From NCBI RefSeq assembly GCF_022919135.1, contig NZ_CP095049.1, forward strand, positions 4,096,501 to 4,160,500: a DNA stretch of 64,000 nucleotides. Direction: 5' to 3'. Positions 27,622 to 35,977 of the stretch are shown piece after piece (position 1 is the stretch's first letter; each line of letters opens with the position of its first letter). Below the pieces are notes generated by a model. That model did not search any database and had not been told where the DNA came from. It saw only the letters and a program-made list of their open reading frames with translations. The translations under genes and the position numbers were made by a program. The DNA comes from Hymenobacter cellulosivorans. GTDB taxonomy: Bacteria > Bacteroidota > Bacteroidia > Cytophagales > Hymenobacteraceae.

Positions 27622-28521
27622 ATGAACTACAATCAGTTGGGTAAATCCTCAATTCAGGTCAGTCAAATCAGCTTCGGCTGCATGTCGCTGGGTCCAGACC
27701 ATACGGCCAATGCCACCCTGCTACGCCGGGCCCTGGATGCGGGTATTACCTTTTTTGACACAGCTGACCTCTATGATAAGGGCGGGAATGAAGTAACCGT
27801 TGGCAAAGCCTTGCAGGGCCGGCGGCAGGAGGTAGTGCTGGCTACCAAAGTCGGTAGTCAGTGGCGCCCCGACGGCAGTGGCTGGGACTGGAACCCGCGC
27901 AAAACCTATATGCTGCAGGCCATAGAGCAAAGCCTGCGCCGCCTGCAAACCGACTATATCGACTTATACCAGTTGCACGGCGGCACCCTCGACGACCCGA
28001 TAGACGAGACCATCGAGGCGTTTGAATTGCTGAAGGAGCAGGGTAAAATCCGGGCATACGGCATTTCCTCGATTCGACCCAGTGTCATCCGGGAGTACGT
28101 ACGCAAGTCCAGCATTGCCAGCGTGATGATGCAGTACAGCCTGCTGGACCGGCGGCCTGAGGAAAGCTGTCTGGAATTGCTGCACCAGCACCAGATCAGT
28201 GTGCTGGCGCGGGGTAGCTACGCCCAGGGCCTACTGGTGGGTAAACCGGCCAAGCCCTACCTGACCTACGCGCCGCAACAGGTAGAGCAGGCCGCGGCGG
28301 CAATAAGGCAGGTTGCGGACAGCTTACAGCAAACGGCCGCCGAAGTAACGGTGGGCTTCGTATTGGCCCAGCCCGTTATTGCTTCCGCCGTGCTCGGCAT
28401 TCGAACCGCTGAGCAGCTTGATGATGCCATCCGGTCCGGACAACAAGTACCCTTGAGCACCGCCCAGCTACAAACTCTACGGCGGGCGTTGTCGCCGAAT
28501 CAGTACGACCAGCACCGCTAG
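27622..28521 (+). CDS. Aldo/keto reductase
   Basis: The 299-residue product is an NADPH-dependent aldo/keto reductase of the TIM-barrel family. The catalytic tetrad is visible: Asp46 (FFDTAD), Tyr51 (DLYD), Lys76 (LATKVG) and His119 (YQLHGG). The start MNYNQLGKSSIQVSQISFG is the family's usual beginning (…LGxSgl.vS.ig.G). It lies nearest to the YhdN/general-stress type by length and motif spacing; the substrate cannot be told. It converges with mnmE with only eight bases between stops and no obvious terminator. Confidence 0.9.
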   Translation: MNYNQLGKSSIQVSQISFGCMSLGPDHTANATLLRRALDAGITFFDTADLYDKGGNEVTVGKALQGRRQEVVLATKVGSQWRPDGSGWDWNPRKTYMLQAIEQSLRRLQTDYIDLYQLHGGTLDDPIDETIEAFELLKEQGKIRAYGISSIRPSVIREYVRKSSIASVMMQYSLLDRRPEESCLELLHQHQISVLARGSYAQGLLVGKPAKPYLTYAPQQVEQAAAAIRQVADSLQQTAAEVTVGFVLAQPVIASAVLGIRTAEQLDDAIRSGQQVPLSTAQLQTLRRALSPNQYDQHR

Positions 28522-28529
28522 GCACCAGG

Positions 28530-29921
28530 TTACTTACCGATGCAGAACTGGGTGAAGATGCTGGTCAGCAGGTCGTCGGAGGAAATTTCGCCGGTGATTT
28601 CACCCAGCGCAGCCAGGGCCTGGCGCAGGTCGGCGGCCAGCAGCTCGGTGCCGGTGCCAGCCTGAATACCGAGCAACACCGCGTCGAGAGCCTGGTTGGT
28701 TTGCTCCAAGCTGCGGGCGTGGCGCAGGTTCGTGACGATGGTGCTTTGGCCGGTGCGGTCGAGACCCTCGCCGCGCACTTTCAGCAGTAGGGCTTCGCGC
28801 AATTCGTCGAGGCCGTCGCCGCGGGCAGCGGCAATGAGCAGCACGTCGGGCTGATTGTGGAAGGCTTCAATTTCCGGATCAGAGGCCACATCAAGCTTGT
28901 TGCCGACGGCCAGCACCGGGATAGTGCGGCCAGGATTCAAGGCTTCAATTTCGGCTTCAAGCGCCTGGGGTGTTGTGCTCGTAATATCAAACAGATAGAT
29001 GAGCAGGGCTGCCTGAGTAACCCGCTTCTTGGTGCGCTCCACACCGATGGATTCGACCACGTCGGCGGTGTCGCGCAGGCCAGCCGTATCCACGAAGCGG
29101 AAGCGGATACCCTCGATGCTGACCTCGTCCTCAATCAGGTCGCGGGTGGTGCCGGCCACGGCCGAGACGATGGCGCGTTCCTCGTTGAGCAGGGCGTTGA
29201 GCAGGGTGGATTTGCCCGCGTTGGGCCGGCCGGCAATAACGGTCGTGACGCCGTTCTTGATGACGTTGCCGAGTTCGAAGGAGCGGAGCAGGCGGCGGAC
29301 CAGGGTTTGCACTTCGTTCAGCAGCTTGACCAAACCGGTACGGTCGGCAAACTCCACGTCTTCTTCGCCGAAGTCCAGCTCCAGCTCCAGCAGGGCCGCA
29401 AACTGGACCAGCCGGCCGCGCAGGTCGCGCAGCTCCTGGCTGAAGCCACCCCGCATCTGTTGCAAGGCTACCTGGTGGGAAAGGGCCGAATCGGCGGCAA
29501 TCAGGTCGGCCACGGCTTCGGCCTGGGCCAGGTCGAAAGCCCCATGCAGGAAGGCGCGCTTGGTAAATTCCCCGGCTTCGGCCAGGCGGGCCCCGCGGCG
29601 GGTGAGCAAAGTCAGAATTTGCTCGACGATGTAGTCGGAGCCGTGGCAGCTGATTTCCACCACATCCTCGCGGGTGTAGGAGTTGGGGCCCTTGTAAAGC
29701 GAGATAACAACTTCATCCAGGATGCGGGCCCCGTCGCGGATGGTGCCGAAGTGCAGGGTGTGGCTGGCCTGGTCCTGAAGCTTTTTGCCGGCAAACACGG
29801 CATCGGCCATGGCAATAGCCTCGGGGCCCGACAGGCGCAGCATGGCAATGGCCCCGGCACCGGGTGGGGTGGAAAGGGCAACGATGGTATCGGAAAGCGC
29901 GGGAGGAAGCGGAAGGGCCAC
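28530..29921 (-). CDS. mnmE: tRNA uridine-5-carboxymethylaminomethyl modification GTPase
   Basis: MnmE (463 residues) works with MnmG to modify the wobble uridine of several tRNAs. The N-terminal tetrahydrofolate-binding domain (DTIVALSTPPGAGAIAMLRL) is followed by a helical domain and an inserted G domain with GRPNAGKST (P-loop), DTAGL and NKLD. The C-terminal CIGK (460-463), with its catalytic cysteine, is intact. A minus-strand TACCTTTG at 29960-29953 lies about 30 bases before the ATG. mnmG is not in the window. Confidence 0.97.
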   Translation of the reverse strand: MALPLPPALSDTIVALSTPPGAGAIAMLRLSGPEAIAMADAVFAGKKLQDQASHTLHFGTIRDGARILDEVVISLYKGPNSYTREDVVEISCHGSDYIVEQILTLLTRRGARLAEAGEFTKRAFLHGAFDLAQAEAVADLIAADSALSHQVALQQMRGGFSQELRDLRGRLVQFAALLELELDFGEEDVEFADRTGLVKLLNEVQTLVRRLLRSFELGNVIKNGVTTVIAGRPNAGKSTLLNALLNEERAIVSAVAGTTRDLIEDEVSIEGIRFRFVDTAGLRDTADVVESIGVERTKKRVTQAALLIYLFDITSTTPQALEAEIEALNPGRTIPVLAVGNKLDVASDPEIEAFHNQPDVLLIAAARGDGLDELREALLLKVRGEGLDRTGQSTIVTNLRHARSLEQTNQALDAVLLGIQAGTGTELLAADLRQALAALGEITGEISSDDLLTSIFTQFCIGK

Positions 29922-29952
29922 GGCGAAACGGTAAACCGTAAAAGTGAAGCCG

Positions 29953-29960
29953 CAAAGGTA
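29953..29960 (-). promoter_or_regulatory. mnmE -7 element (TACCTTTG)
   Basis: Perfect TAnnTTTG on the minus strand, 32 bases before the mnmE start. Confidence 0.6.
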
Positions 29961-30073
29961 CGCAACCTGGCCGCTAGCTCCCGCTTAGCAGGGCGACTAA
30001 CCGCAGTGACAGGATTGGGCTACTGATTGCTGTTCAACGCTGCGCGGAGCCGATGCTTCATGCTCCGGACCAC

Positions 30074-30733
30074 CTAGCCGGTAACGAAAAGGTTGCGGCT
30101 GACCTCGGCCGAAATCAGCGTAGTCTTTTGTTTATTAACTTTGATTTCCAGGGAGTTGTCAAAGCTGACTTTGTCTAGAACTTCAAGGTGGGCGCCCAGG
30201 CACAAACCGACTTTATCGAGGTACTGCAGAAACGACGCTGAGGTGTTTTTAACGGCTACGACGGTGCCGGAGTCGCCGGGTGTAAGGTCAGCTACGAGGC
30301 GATTTTGGGGGCGCAGAATGGCCCCTTCCTCCGTCGGAATAGGGTCCCCGTGGGGGTCGGTTTGCGGAAAGCCCAGGAACTCGTCGAGGCGGCGCACCAG
30401 CAGCGGGGATTGGATATGCTCCATTTCCTCGGCCACCTCGTGCACCTCGTCCCAGTTGAAGCCCAGCTTCTGCACCAGAAATACTTCCCAGAGCCGGTGC
30501 TTACGAATGGTGAGCAACGCCAGGCGCCGGCCTTCCGGCGTGAGCGACACGCCCCGGTAGCGGGTGTAGTTGAGCAGTCCTTTCTCGCCCAGGCGACGCA
30601 GCATATCCGTTACGGAGGCGGCCCGGGTCTGTAGCACCTCGGCAATGCGGTTGGTGCTGACTTCCGAGCCGGGCTCGGCTTCGGCCAGCTTGAAAATGGC
30701 CTTTAAGTAGTTTTCCTCGGTGTAGCTGGGCAA
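30074..30733 (-). CDS. DtxR/MntR-family metal-dependent repressor
   Basis: A winged-helix metalloregulator: PSYTEENYLKAIFKLAE, then the recognition region STNRIAEVLQTRAASVTDML, GLLNYTRYRGVSLTPEGRR, the metal-binding dimerisation domain (HRLWEVFL, DEVHEVAEEMEHIQSP, DPHGDPIP) and an FeoA-like C-terminal domain. I take TTG 30733 as start (219 residues). The frame runs to an ATG at 30775, but a -7 promoter element sits inside that extension, and family members usually begin at this PSYTEENYLK. It senses Fe2+ or Mn2+ and represses uptake genes; no transporter is adjacent. Confidence 0.88.
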   Translation of the reverse strand: MPSYTEENYLKAIFKLAEAEPGSEVSTNRIAEVLQTRAASVTDMLRRLGEKGLLNYTRYRGVSLTPEGRRLALLTIRKHRLWEVFLVQKLGFNWDEVHEVAEEMEHIQSPLLVRRLDEFLGFPQTDPHGDPIPTEEGAILRPQNRLVADLTPGDSGTVVAVKNTSASFLQYLDKVGLCLGAHLEVLDKVSFDNSLEIKVNKQKTTLISAEVSRNLFVTG

Positions 30734-30751
30734 GAGAAGAAAGTTAGGCTT

Positions 30752-30759
30752 CAAAAGTA
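30752..30759 (-). promoter_or_regulatory. -7 element inside the extended DtxR frame (TACTTTTG)
   Basis: Perfect TAnnTTTG on the minus strand, 18 bases upstream of TTG 30733 and downstream of the alternative ATG 30775. It supports the TTG start. Confidence 0.5.
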
Positions 30760-30807
30760 GAAATTCTAAACTCAAGTTTAGGCAAGAGGCCTCGTTAGCC
30801 GGCTTAA

Positions 30808-30847
30808 CAAAAAAGAGGTGGCCGCCTGAATTGGCCTGCCACCTCCT
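30808..30847 (-). terminator. fabH terminator
   Basis: GGAGGTGGC and GCCACCTC arms with an inner GGCC/GGC pairing, then TTTTTTG on the minus strand, 50 bases past the fabH stop. Confidence 0.65.
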
Positions 30848-30897
30848 GTTCTCGAAAGCCTCTTACTGTTCCTGCGGGGCAGGGTCCTAAGCTTGCT

Positions 30898-31908
30898 TTA
30901 CCACTTAATCAACGCTGATGCCCAGGTGAAGCCCGAGCCGAAGGCGGCCAGGCAAACCAGGTCGCCACGCTTGATTTTGCCTTCGGCTACGGCCTCGCTC
31001 AGGGCAATCGGCACGGAGGCGGCGGTGGTGTTGCCGTAGCGCTGGATATTGCTGTAAATCTTGTCGTCGGTCAGGCCCATCTTCTGCTGCACAAACTGGG
31101 TGATGCGCAGGTTGGCCTGGTGGGGAATCAGCATGTCGATGTCCTTCGACTCGTAGCCGTTCTGGTCGAGGGCCTCCTTAATCACCTGGGGGAAGCGGAC
31201 CACGGCGTGCTTAAACACGTTCTGGCCGTTCATGTAAGGGTACATGTCTAGCTCGTTGGCCACTACATATTCCACGCGGTTGTTGCGGTTCGAGCCGGGT
31301 TCTTTCACAATTAGCTCCTCGGCGTGCTCGCCCTGGGAATGCAAGTGGGTGCTCAGAATGCCGTGGCCTTCGCGGGTGCTGGGCCGCAGCACGACAGCGC
31401 CGGCACCGTCGCCGAAGATGACCGATACGGCCCGGCCGCGGGTGCTGATATCGAGGCCTGAGGAGTGAATTTCGGAGCCAACTACCAGCACCGTGTCGTA
31501 CATGCCGGTTTTGACGAACTGGTCGGCCATGCTCAGCGCATACACGAAGCCCGAGCACTGGTTGCGCACGTCGAAGGCTGGGATGGGGTCCTTGATGCCC
31601 AACTCGCGCTGCAGCAGCACGCCCGAGCCGGGAAAGAAATAGTCGGGCGACAGGGTGGCAAAGACAATCATCTGCACGTCGTCGGGCTGGAGGCCGGCCA
31701 TTTCCAGGGCCTTACGGGCCGCGTTGGCGCCCATGTTAGCTGTGGTGTCTTTTCCTTCCTCAAACCAGCGCCGCTCCTTAATACCGGTCCGCTCCTGAAT
31801 CCACTCGTCGGTGGTTTCCATGAGTTCGGTAATGTCGGCATTAGTGACAACGCGGGACGGAACGTAGTGGCCGACGCCGGCAATTTCGGAATGACGCAGG
31901 GTGCTCAT
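30898..31908 (-). CDS. fabH: 3-oxoacyl-ACP synthase III
   Basis: At 336 residues this is a KAS III enzyme, which condenses an acyl-CoA primer with malonyl-ACP to start fatty-acid synthesis; in Bacteroidota it often takes branched primers. The triad is visible: Cys118 in RNQCSGFVYAL, His in IPHQANLRI and Asn in RYGNTTAASVPIAL. The N-terminal VGHYVPSRVVTN and the closing FGSGFTWASALIKW are standard. A minus-strand TATCTTCG (31964-31957) is a likely -7 element. No other fab genes are adjacent, so it may be one of several fabH copies. Confidence 0.95.
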   Translation of the reverse strand: MSTLRHSEIAGVGHYVPSRVVTNADITELMETTDEWIQERTGIKERRWFEEGKDTTANMGANAARKALEMAGLQPDDVQMIVFATLSPDYFFPGSGVLLQRELGIKDPIPAFDVRNQCSGFVYALSMADQFVKTGMYDTVLVVGSEIHSSGLDISTRGRAVSVIFGDGAGAVVLRPSTREGHGILSTHLHSQGEHAEELIVKEPGSNRNNRVEYVVANELDMYPYMNGQNVFKHAVVRFPQVIKEALDQNGYESKDIDMLIPHQANLRITQFVQQKMGLTDDKIYSNIQRYGNTTAASVPIALSEAVAEGKIKRGDLVCLAAFGSGFTWASALIKW

Positions 31909-32011
31909 ATCAGGTAAGTGGGAATAGTCGAGGAAAACGGAGCGAAAAAAAGGAGGCGAAGATAGTAAAAACTAGCCCTCATCTGCGCTAACGGCCGGCA
32001 AAGGTCGGCAG

Positions 32012-33166
32012 TTACCGGATACTATCCAGCAGGGCCCACAATTTTGTGGTTTCGGACTGCCAGAAAGCCTCCGCCGGCACGCCGTATGGGTAAAACGGGG
32101 CGGCCGTGAGCTGTGCTACAACGGCTGGTACCGCAAAAGTTTCATCAAAGGATACTACCGCGCCGGCCTGGTGCCGGGCCACGATGCCGGTCCAGTAGGG
32201 GTTATCTGGAATCAGCACTGGCAGGCCGCTGGCCAGGTACTCGAAAAGCTTGGTAGGCACGCAGCGCCAGGTGCTGGGGTGGGGCCGGTAGGGCAGCAAA
32301 CCCAGGTGACTTTGCGCAATTGCGGCGACAATCCGGGCGTGGGGCACCAGCGCGTCGCCCCCGATTAGGGTCACCGCGCCGGGGTTGGCGGCAATGACGG
32401 TGCGCAGGCGCTGAAGTTGCTCGGGGCGCTGGCAAAACCCGATAATGGTCAGGTGGGCCTGGGGCCAGTGCTGGCGCAAGCGGAGCGTGAACTCAACGGC
32501 CTCGAACACGCCATTCAGCTCCGAAATGGTGCCCGAATAGAGCAGCCGCAGTGTTTCGCCGGGCCGGGGCATTAACATTAGGCGGGTTGGGGCAGCGGCT
32601 GGCGTTTCGGGTTCGGATGCAAACTTGTTTTCCAGCACCACCGTGCGCCGGGGCTTGGCAAAGGGCAGCTCCTCGGCGTAGCTGCGCTCGGCCAGGATGA
32701 TGCCCGCCGCCCGCCGGGCGACCATAGTTTCCAGGCCGCGCACCAAGCCGGCCAGCAGGCCCCGCAGCCAGGGCGGGTATACCTGCTGGGTCCGGATGTT
32801 TAAGGCATAATTCTCCCGCACGTCATAAAGAAACTTCCGCCCGGAGCCCAGCCGGTGCCAGAGCAGGGTCAGGGGCAGCAGCTCAGGGGCATGAACGAGC
32901 ACCACGTCGGGTTGTACTTGGTGGAGCAGGCGCCAGTAGCGCCATTGGGCGCCTAAGCGCTGCCAGCTCAACCGGCTGCCCCGGAGCAGGGAATGAAACC
33001 GGATGCCGACCGGGGTATCTGCGGGGGCAGGCGCCCAGCGGCCGGCAATGTGGACCGTATGCTGCTCACCGGCCCGCTCTACGAGCGTGCGGCCAAATTT
33101 GCCGTACATGCGCGTGTCGTCCAGAGGTTTGAGGACGGAGGCCAGAAGGAAGGTAGTCGGCTGCAT
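32012..33166 (-). CDS. Glycosyltransferase family 4-like
   Basis: The start is ATG 33166 (MQPTTFLLASVLKPLDDTRM); the frame extends to 33226, but a CATCTTTG -7-like element lies between. The 384-residue product has the two-domain GT-B layout: N-terminal acceptor domain (QPDVVLVHAPELLPLTLLWH) and C-terminal nucleotide-sugar domain (LRLLYSGTISELNGVFEAVE, PTKLFEYLASGLPVLIPDN with the conserved E of the GT4 motif). It should transfer a sugar from a nucleotide donor in glycan or LPS synthesis; donor and acceptor are unknown. No other glycan gene is adjacent. Confidence 0.85.
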   Translation of the reverse strand: MQPTTFLLASVLKPLDDTRMYGKFGRTLVERAGEQHTVHIAGRWAPAPADTPVGIRFHSLLRGSRLSWQRLGAQWRYWRLLHQVQPDVVLVHAPELLPLTLLWHRLGSGRKFLYDVRENYALNIRTQQVYPPWLRGLLAGLVRGLETMVARRAAGIILAERSYAEELPFAKPRRTVVLENKFASEPETPAAAPTRLMLMPRPGETLRLLYSGTISELNGVFEAVEFTLRLRQHWPQAHLTIIGFCQRPEQLQRLRTVIAANPGAVTLIGGDALVPHARIVAAIAQSHLGLLPYRPHPSTWRCVPTKLFEYLASGLPVLIPDNPYWTGIVARHQAGAVVSFDETFAVPAVVAQLTAAPFYPYGVPAEAFWQSETTKLWALLDSIR

Positions 33167-33285
33167 TGCTGAGTGCAAAGATGCCGGTTCTGCGAAATAG
33201 TTTGGCTTCCCGAAGGTTGGAACCACTGTCGGCTGCTCAGCGCCACGAACTAAACCAAGCGGCCGGCTGCTTCAGGGAAGTTGGT

Positions 33286-35766
33286 TTAGTTGGTCCGCCG
33301 CTGCTCGGCGTCGTTGCCAAACTCTCGGGGGGCGACTTTTAGCTGCCGATTGCCAAAGTCGTAGGAGAGGGACAAGCGCACAAACCGGCTGCTGTTGTTC
33401 TCGCTGTACACCTGCTTGACGCCGTTGACCGTGGACGTGTAATCTTTCAGATAGGCCGTGTTAAATACGTCATTGAGCAGCAGGGTGGCCTGCACCCGGT
33501 TACGAAACAGGCGCTGCTGCCAGGCTAGGTTCAGGCCGGCCAGGTAGCCCGTGGTGTACAGGCCCCGGGTTACCGGGGAGCTATAGGTATAGTCGGCCTG
33601 CAGCTTGGTGGTAGGGCTCAGGGTAAAGGTATGACTGGTAGCGGCGTAGAGCTGGGGCGTGTTGCGGGGTACCGCGGCCAGCGCCCCGGTAAAGCGGCTG
33701 CGGGAACCGAGCAGGTAGAGCGTGTTGTGGGTTTGCCACCAGCTAGTTGGCGTGGCCGAGTAGGTAGTGCCCAGCCCGAAAGCAAGCTCCCGGAAGTAAT
33801 TTTGGCGGCTGATAACCAGAGTATTCGTGGTCGGGTTGGCCGTGAAAACGGGCCCGAAACCGTCGGTGGTGCGCGACAGAAAGGCCGTGGTACGCAGCGC
33901 CTCTCGGAAAGTGTGGGTCAGCTCCAGGTTGTCGACGAAGCTGGGTTGCAGAAACGGGTTGCCTTCCGAGTAGCTGGTGCTGTTGATATAGGAGCGGAAC
34001 GGGTTGAGCAGGGCGAAGCCGGGGCGGTTTACCCGGCGCCCGTAGGTAGCCTGCATCTGCTGATTCTCGCTGGGCTGATAAGTAAGGTAGGCGCTGGGAA
34101 AAGCTTTCAGGTAGTCATTAGTAGTGCGCTGGTCCAGCGTGGCCGAGTAGCCCCGGGTTTGGGTTTGCTCCAGGCGCAGGCCCAGTTGCAGGTTCCAGTG
34201 GGTACTCAGGCGGCGGGTCCCGCTCAGGTACAGGGCCTGGGTCTGCTCCCGGTACTCGAAGCTGTTCGACTGGCTGGGGTCCAGGATGGGCCTAGCTGGC
34301 CGCGTATTGTAGTACTGCAGGGCGCTCCGGCTTTGAATCAGGCTGACTTTCGCTCCGTAGCTCAGCCTGGCCCACTTCAGCGGGTGCTCTACATCGACCT
34401 TGCCGCTGAAATTCTGAATCTGCTGCCCGGAAATATTCTGGGCCGCCAGATTCGGGTTCAAAAACTCCTGTGCGGGGGAAAAGCTGGCGGAGGCAAAACG
34501 GTTATCCACCTCGGAGCAGTAGGAGAAGTAATCAGCATCGAGGGAAATCCTGCGCTGCAACGTATCCAACACAGTTACGACGTGGGCGTTGGCGGCGTGG
34601 CTGTTGGTGCGCACCAGCCGGGTCCCAGTAATCATCAGCACCGAATCCAGGGTGTGAGCGGGGTTGAACAGGCCGATTCGGGTGTGGTCCTGGCTGCTGG
34701 GGGCCGAAGTAGAGCTACCCGCGTACTGCAGGCCGATGGTGGTGTGCTGGGTTAGGTCGTAGTCTAGGGCCAGCTGGCCGGCAGCAGTACCTGTTTGCTG
34801 CCTGGCGGCGTAGCGCAGCTCCCAGGAGCCGGCGGGGTAGTAGGTGTCCAGGCGTTGCTTTACCCGGGTATTTCCCTGCTTGCCGCTGGCGCTGAGCGTG
34901 AGCCGCAGCTTGTCTTTGCTGTACACCAGGTTGTTTTGCAGCGTAGCGGCCCCGAAGCTGTTTTGCTCGTAGGCCAGGGTTGTCGTGTTTTGCCAGGCGT
35001 TGGTCGGCCCTTGCTTGAGGTTGATGTTCAGCAAGCCCCCGTCGCCGCTGGCCTCGTACTGGGCCGGCGGATTGGTAATCACCTCCACGTTGCGGATGCT
35101 GCTGGCTGGAATCGACTTGAGGTAGGCCACCAACTCCTCGCCCGACAACTCCAGTAGGCGCCCGTTTACCATCACCCGGGCCGAGCCTTTGCCCAGCATG
35201 CTGATACTGCCGTTGCGGACGAGTACCCCCGGCGCGGCGGCCAGGGCTCCTACAGCGTCTCCACCCACCGCGGCCACGCTGTTTTCCACGTTGAACACGA
35301 CCCGGTCGGTTTGGTATTCGACTAGCTTTTTGCGTCCTACTACTACCACTTCCTGCAAACTGGCCGTGCTAGGTTGCAACACGATTGGGGCAATAGTAAG
35401 GCTCTTGCTCAACGGCACATCCTGCTCCCAATCGGTGAACCCCAGGAAGCTGACCCGGAGCTTGTAGGTGCCGTGGGCTGCCGTCAGGGCAAAGCTTCCG
35501 GCTTCGGTGCTGACGGTGGCGGCTACCAGCTTTCCATCGGCTCCGAACAAGACCACGTTGGCCCAGCCAATGGGCGCTGCGCCATCTGTTATATTGCCGC
35601 TTATCGTGTTTTGGGCCGCCGCCGAATTGGACAGTAAAAAGGCAACCAGCAACAGGCCGCACCCAACGTGGCGCAGGTAGCCAAGTGGCGTTAGGAGGGA
35701 AGCGCAGGAGCGGGAAAAGGACCGGGAAAAGGTAGTAGTCAGGAAGTGGGCAAGCACGGTAAGCAT
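33286..35766 (-). CDS. TonB-type outer-membrane receptor (CarboxypepD_reg, plug, barrel)
   Basis: An 826-residue outer-membrane protein. A long N-terminus ends in a signal segment (CGLLLVAFLLSNSAAAQ). A CarboxypepD_reg-like domain follows (ISGNITDGAAPIGWANVVLF), then EVVVVGRKK, a plug domain (GDAVGALAAAPGVLV, YLKSIPASSIRNVEVITNPP) and a large beta barrel of the Bacteroidota outer-membrane beta-barrel family 3 type, ending in FVRLSLSYDFGNRQL. There is no SusD partner, so it is probably a non-Sus receptor. A membrane-bound AraC regulator gene lies just upstream, and three GTTCGACTT half-sites lie between the two, suggesting local control. Confidence 0.9.
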   Translation of the reverse strand: MLTVLAHFLTTTFSRSFSRSCASLLTPLGYLRHVGCGLLLVAFLLSNSAAAQNTISGNITDGAAPIGWANVVLFGADGKLVAATVSTEAGSFALTAAHGTYKLRVSFLGFTDWEQDVPLSKSLTIAPIVLQPSTASLQEVVVVGRKKLVEYQTDRVVFNVENSVAAVGGDAVGALAAAPGVLVRNGSISMLGKGSARVMVNGRLLELSGEELVAYLKSIPASSIRNVEVITNPPAQYEASGDGGLLNINLKQGPTNAWQNTTTLAYEQNSFGAATLQNNLVYSKDKLRLTLSASGKQGNTRVKQRLDTYYPAGSWELRYAARQQTGTAAGQLALDYDLTQHTTIGLQYAGSSTSAPSSQDHTRIGLFNPAHTLDSVLMITGTRLVRTNSHAANAHVVTVLDTLQRRISLDADYFSYCSEVDNRFASASFSPAQEFLNPNLAAQNISGQQIQNFSGKVDVEHPLKWARLSYGAKVSLIQSRSALQYYNTRPARPILDPSQSNSFEYREQTQALYLSGTRRLSTHWNLQLGLRLEQTQTRGYSATLDQRTTNDYLKAFPSAYLTYQPSENQQMQATYGRRVNRPGFALLNPFRSYINSTSYSEGNPFLQPSFVDNLELTHTFREALRTTAFLSRTTDGFGPVFTANPTTNTLVISRQNYFRELAFGLGTTYSATPTSWWQTHNTLYLLGSRSRFTGALAAVPRNTPQLYAATSHTFTLSPTTKLQADYTYSSPVTRGLYTTGYLAGLNLAWQQRLFRNRVQATLLLNDVFNTAYLKDYTSTVNGVKQVYSENNSSRFVRLSLSYDFGNRQLKVAPREFGNDAEQRRTN

Positions 35767-35852
35767 GGCGGCAAAAGACTGGTAGAGCTTGGCATCAGCG
35801 CCAAGTCTGCCAAAGGTGAGGTGCCGCCCCGGGCCCCGCGACTGACTAAAAA

Positions 35853-35912
35853 AAGTCGAACCCTTTTCCTCCCGAAAAATGAGTTCGACTTCACTCAGTA
35901 GACGTTCGACTT
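35853..35912. promoter_or_regulatory. Three GTTCGACTT half-sites, two spaced 21 bp: candidate AraC operator
   Basis: GTTCGACTT occurs at 35883-35891 and 35904-35912 (direct repeat, 21 bases start to start), and once inverted (AAGTCGAAC) at 35853-35861. The 21-bp spacing equals two helical turns, as in AraC-type operators. The sites lie in the 211-bp gap between the AraC-like gene's stop and the receptor start, upstream of a CACCTTTG -7-like element (minus, 35818-35811). Confidence 0.6.
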
Positions 35913-35977
35913 TTGTGTTATACTCTAATGAATAAGGGCTTAATGGTTGTTTTAGTCAAATCTCAACCTGTCCCGAA

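Noticed and set aside
27371..27644. Two short overlapping frames before the aldo/keto reductase gene
   Set aside because: Composition is not protein-like, no signal or family, and they overlap a needed promoter region.
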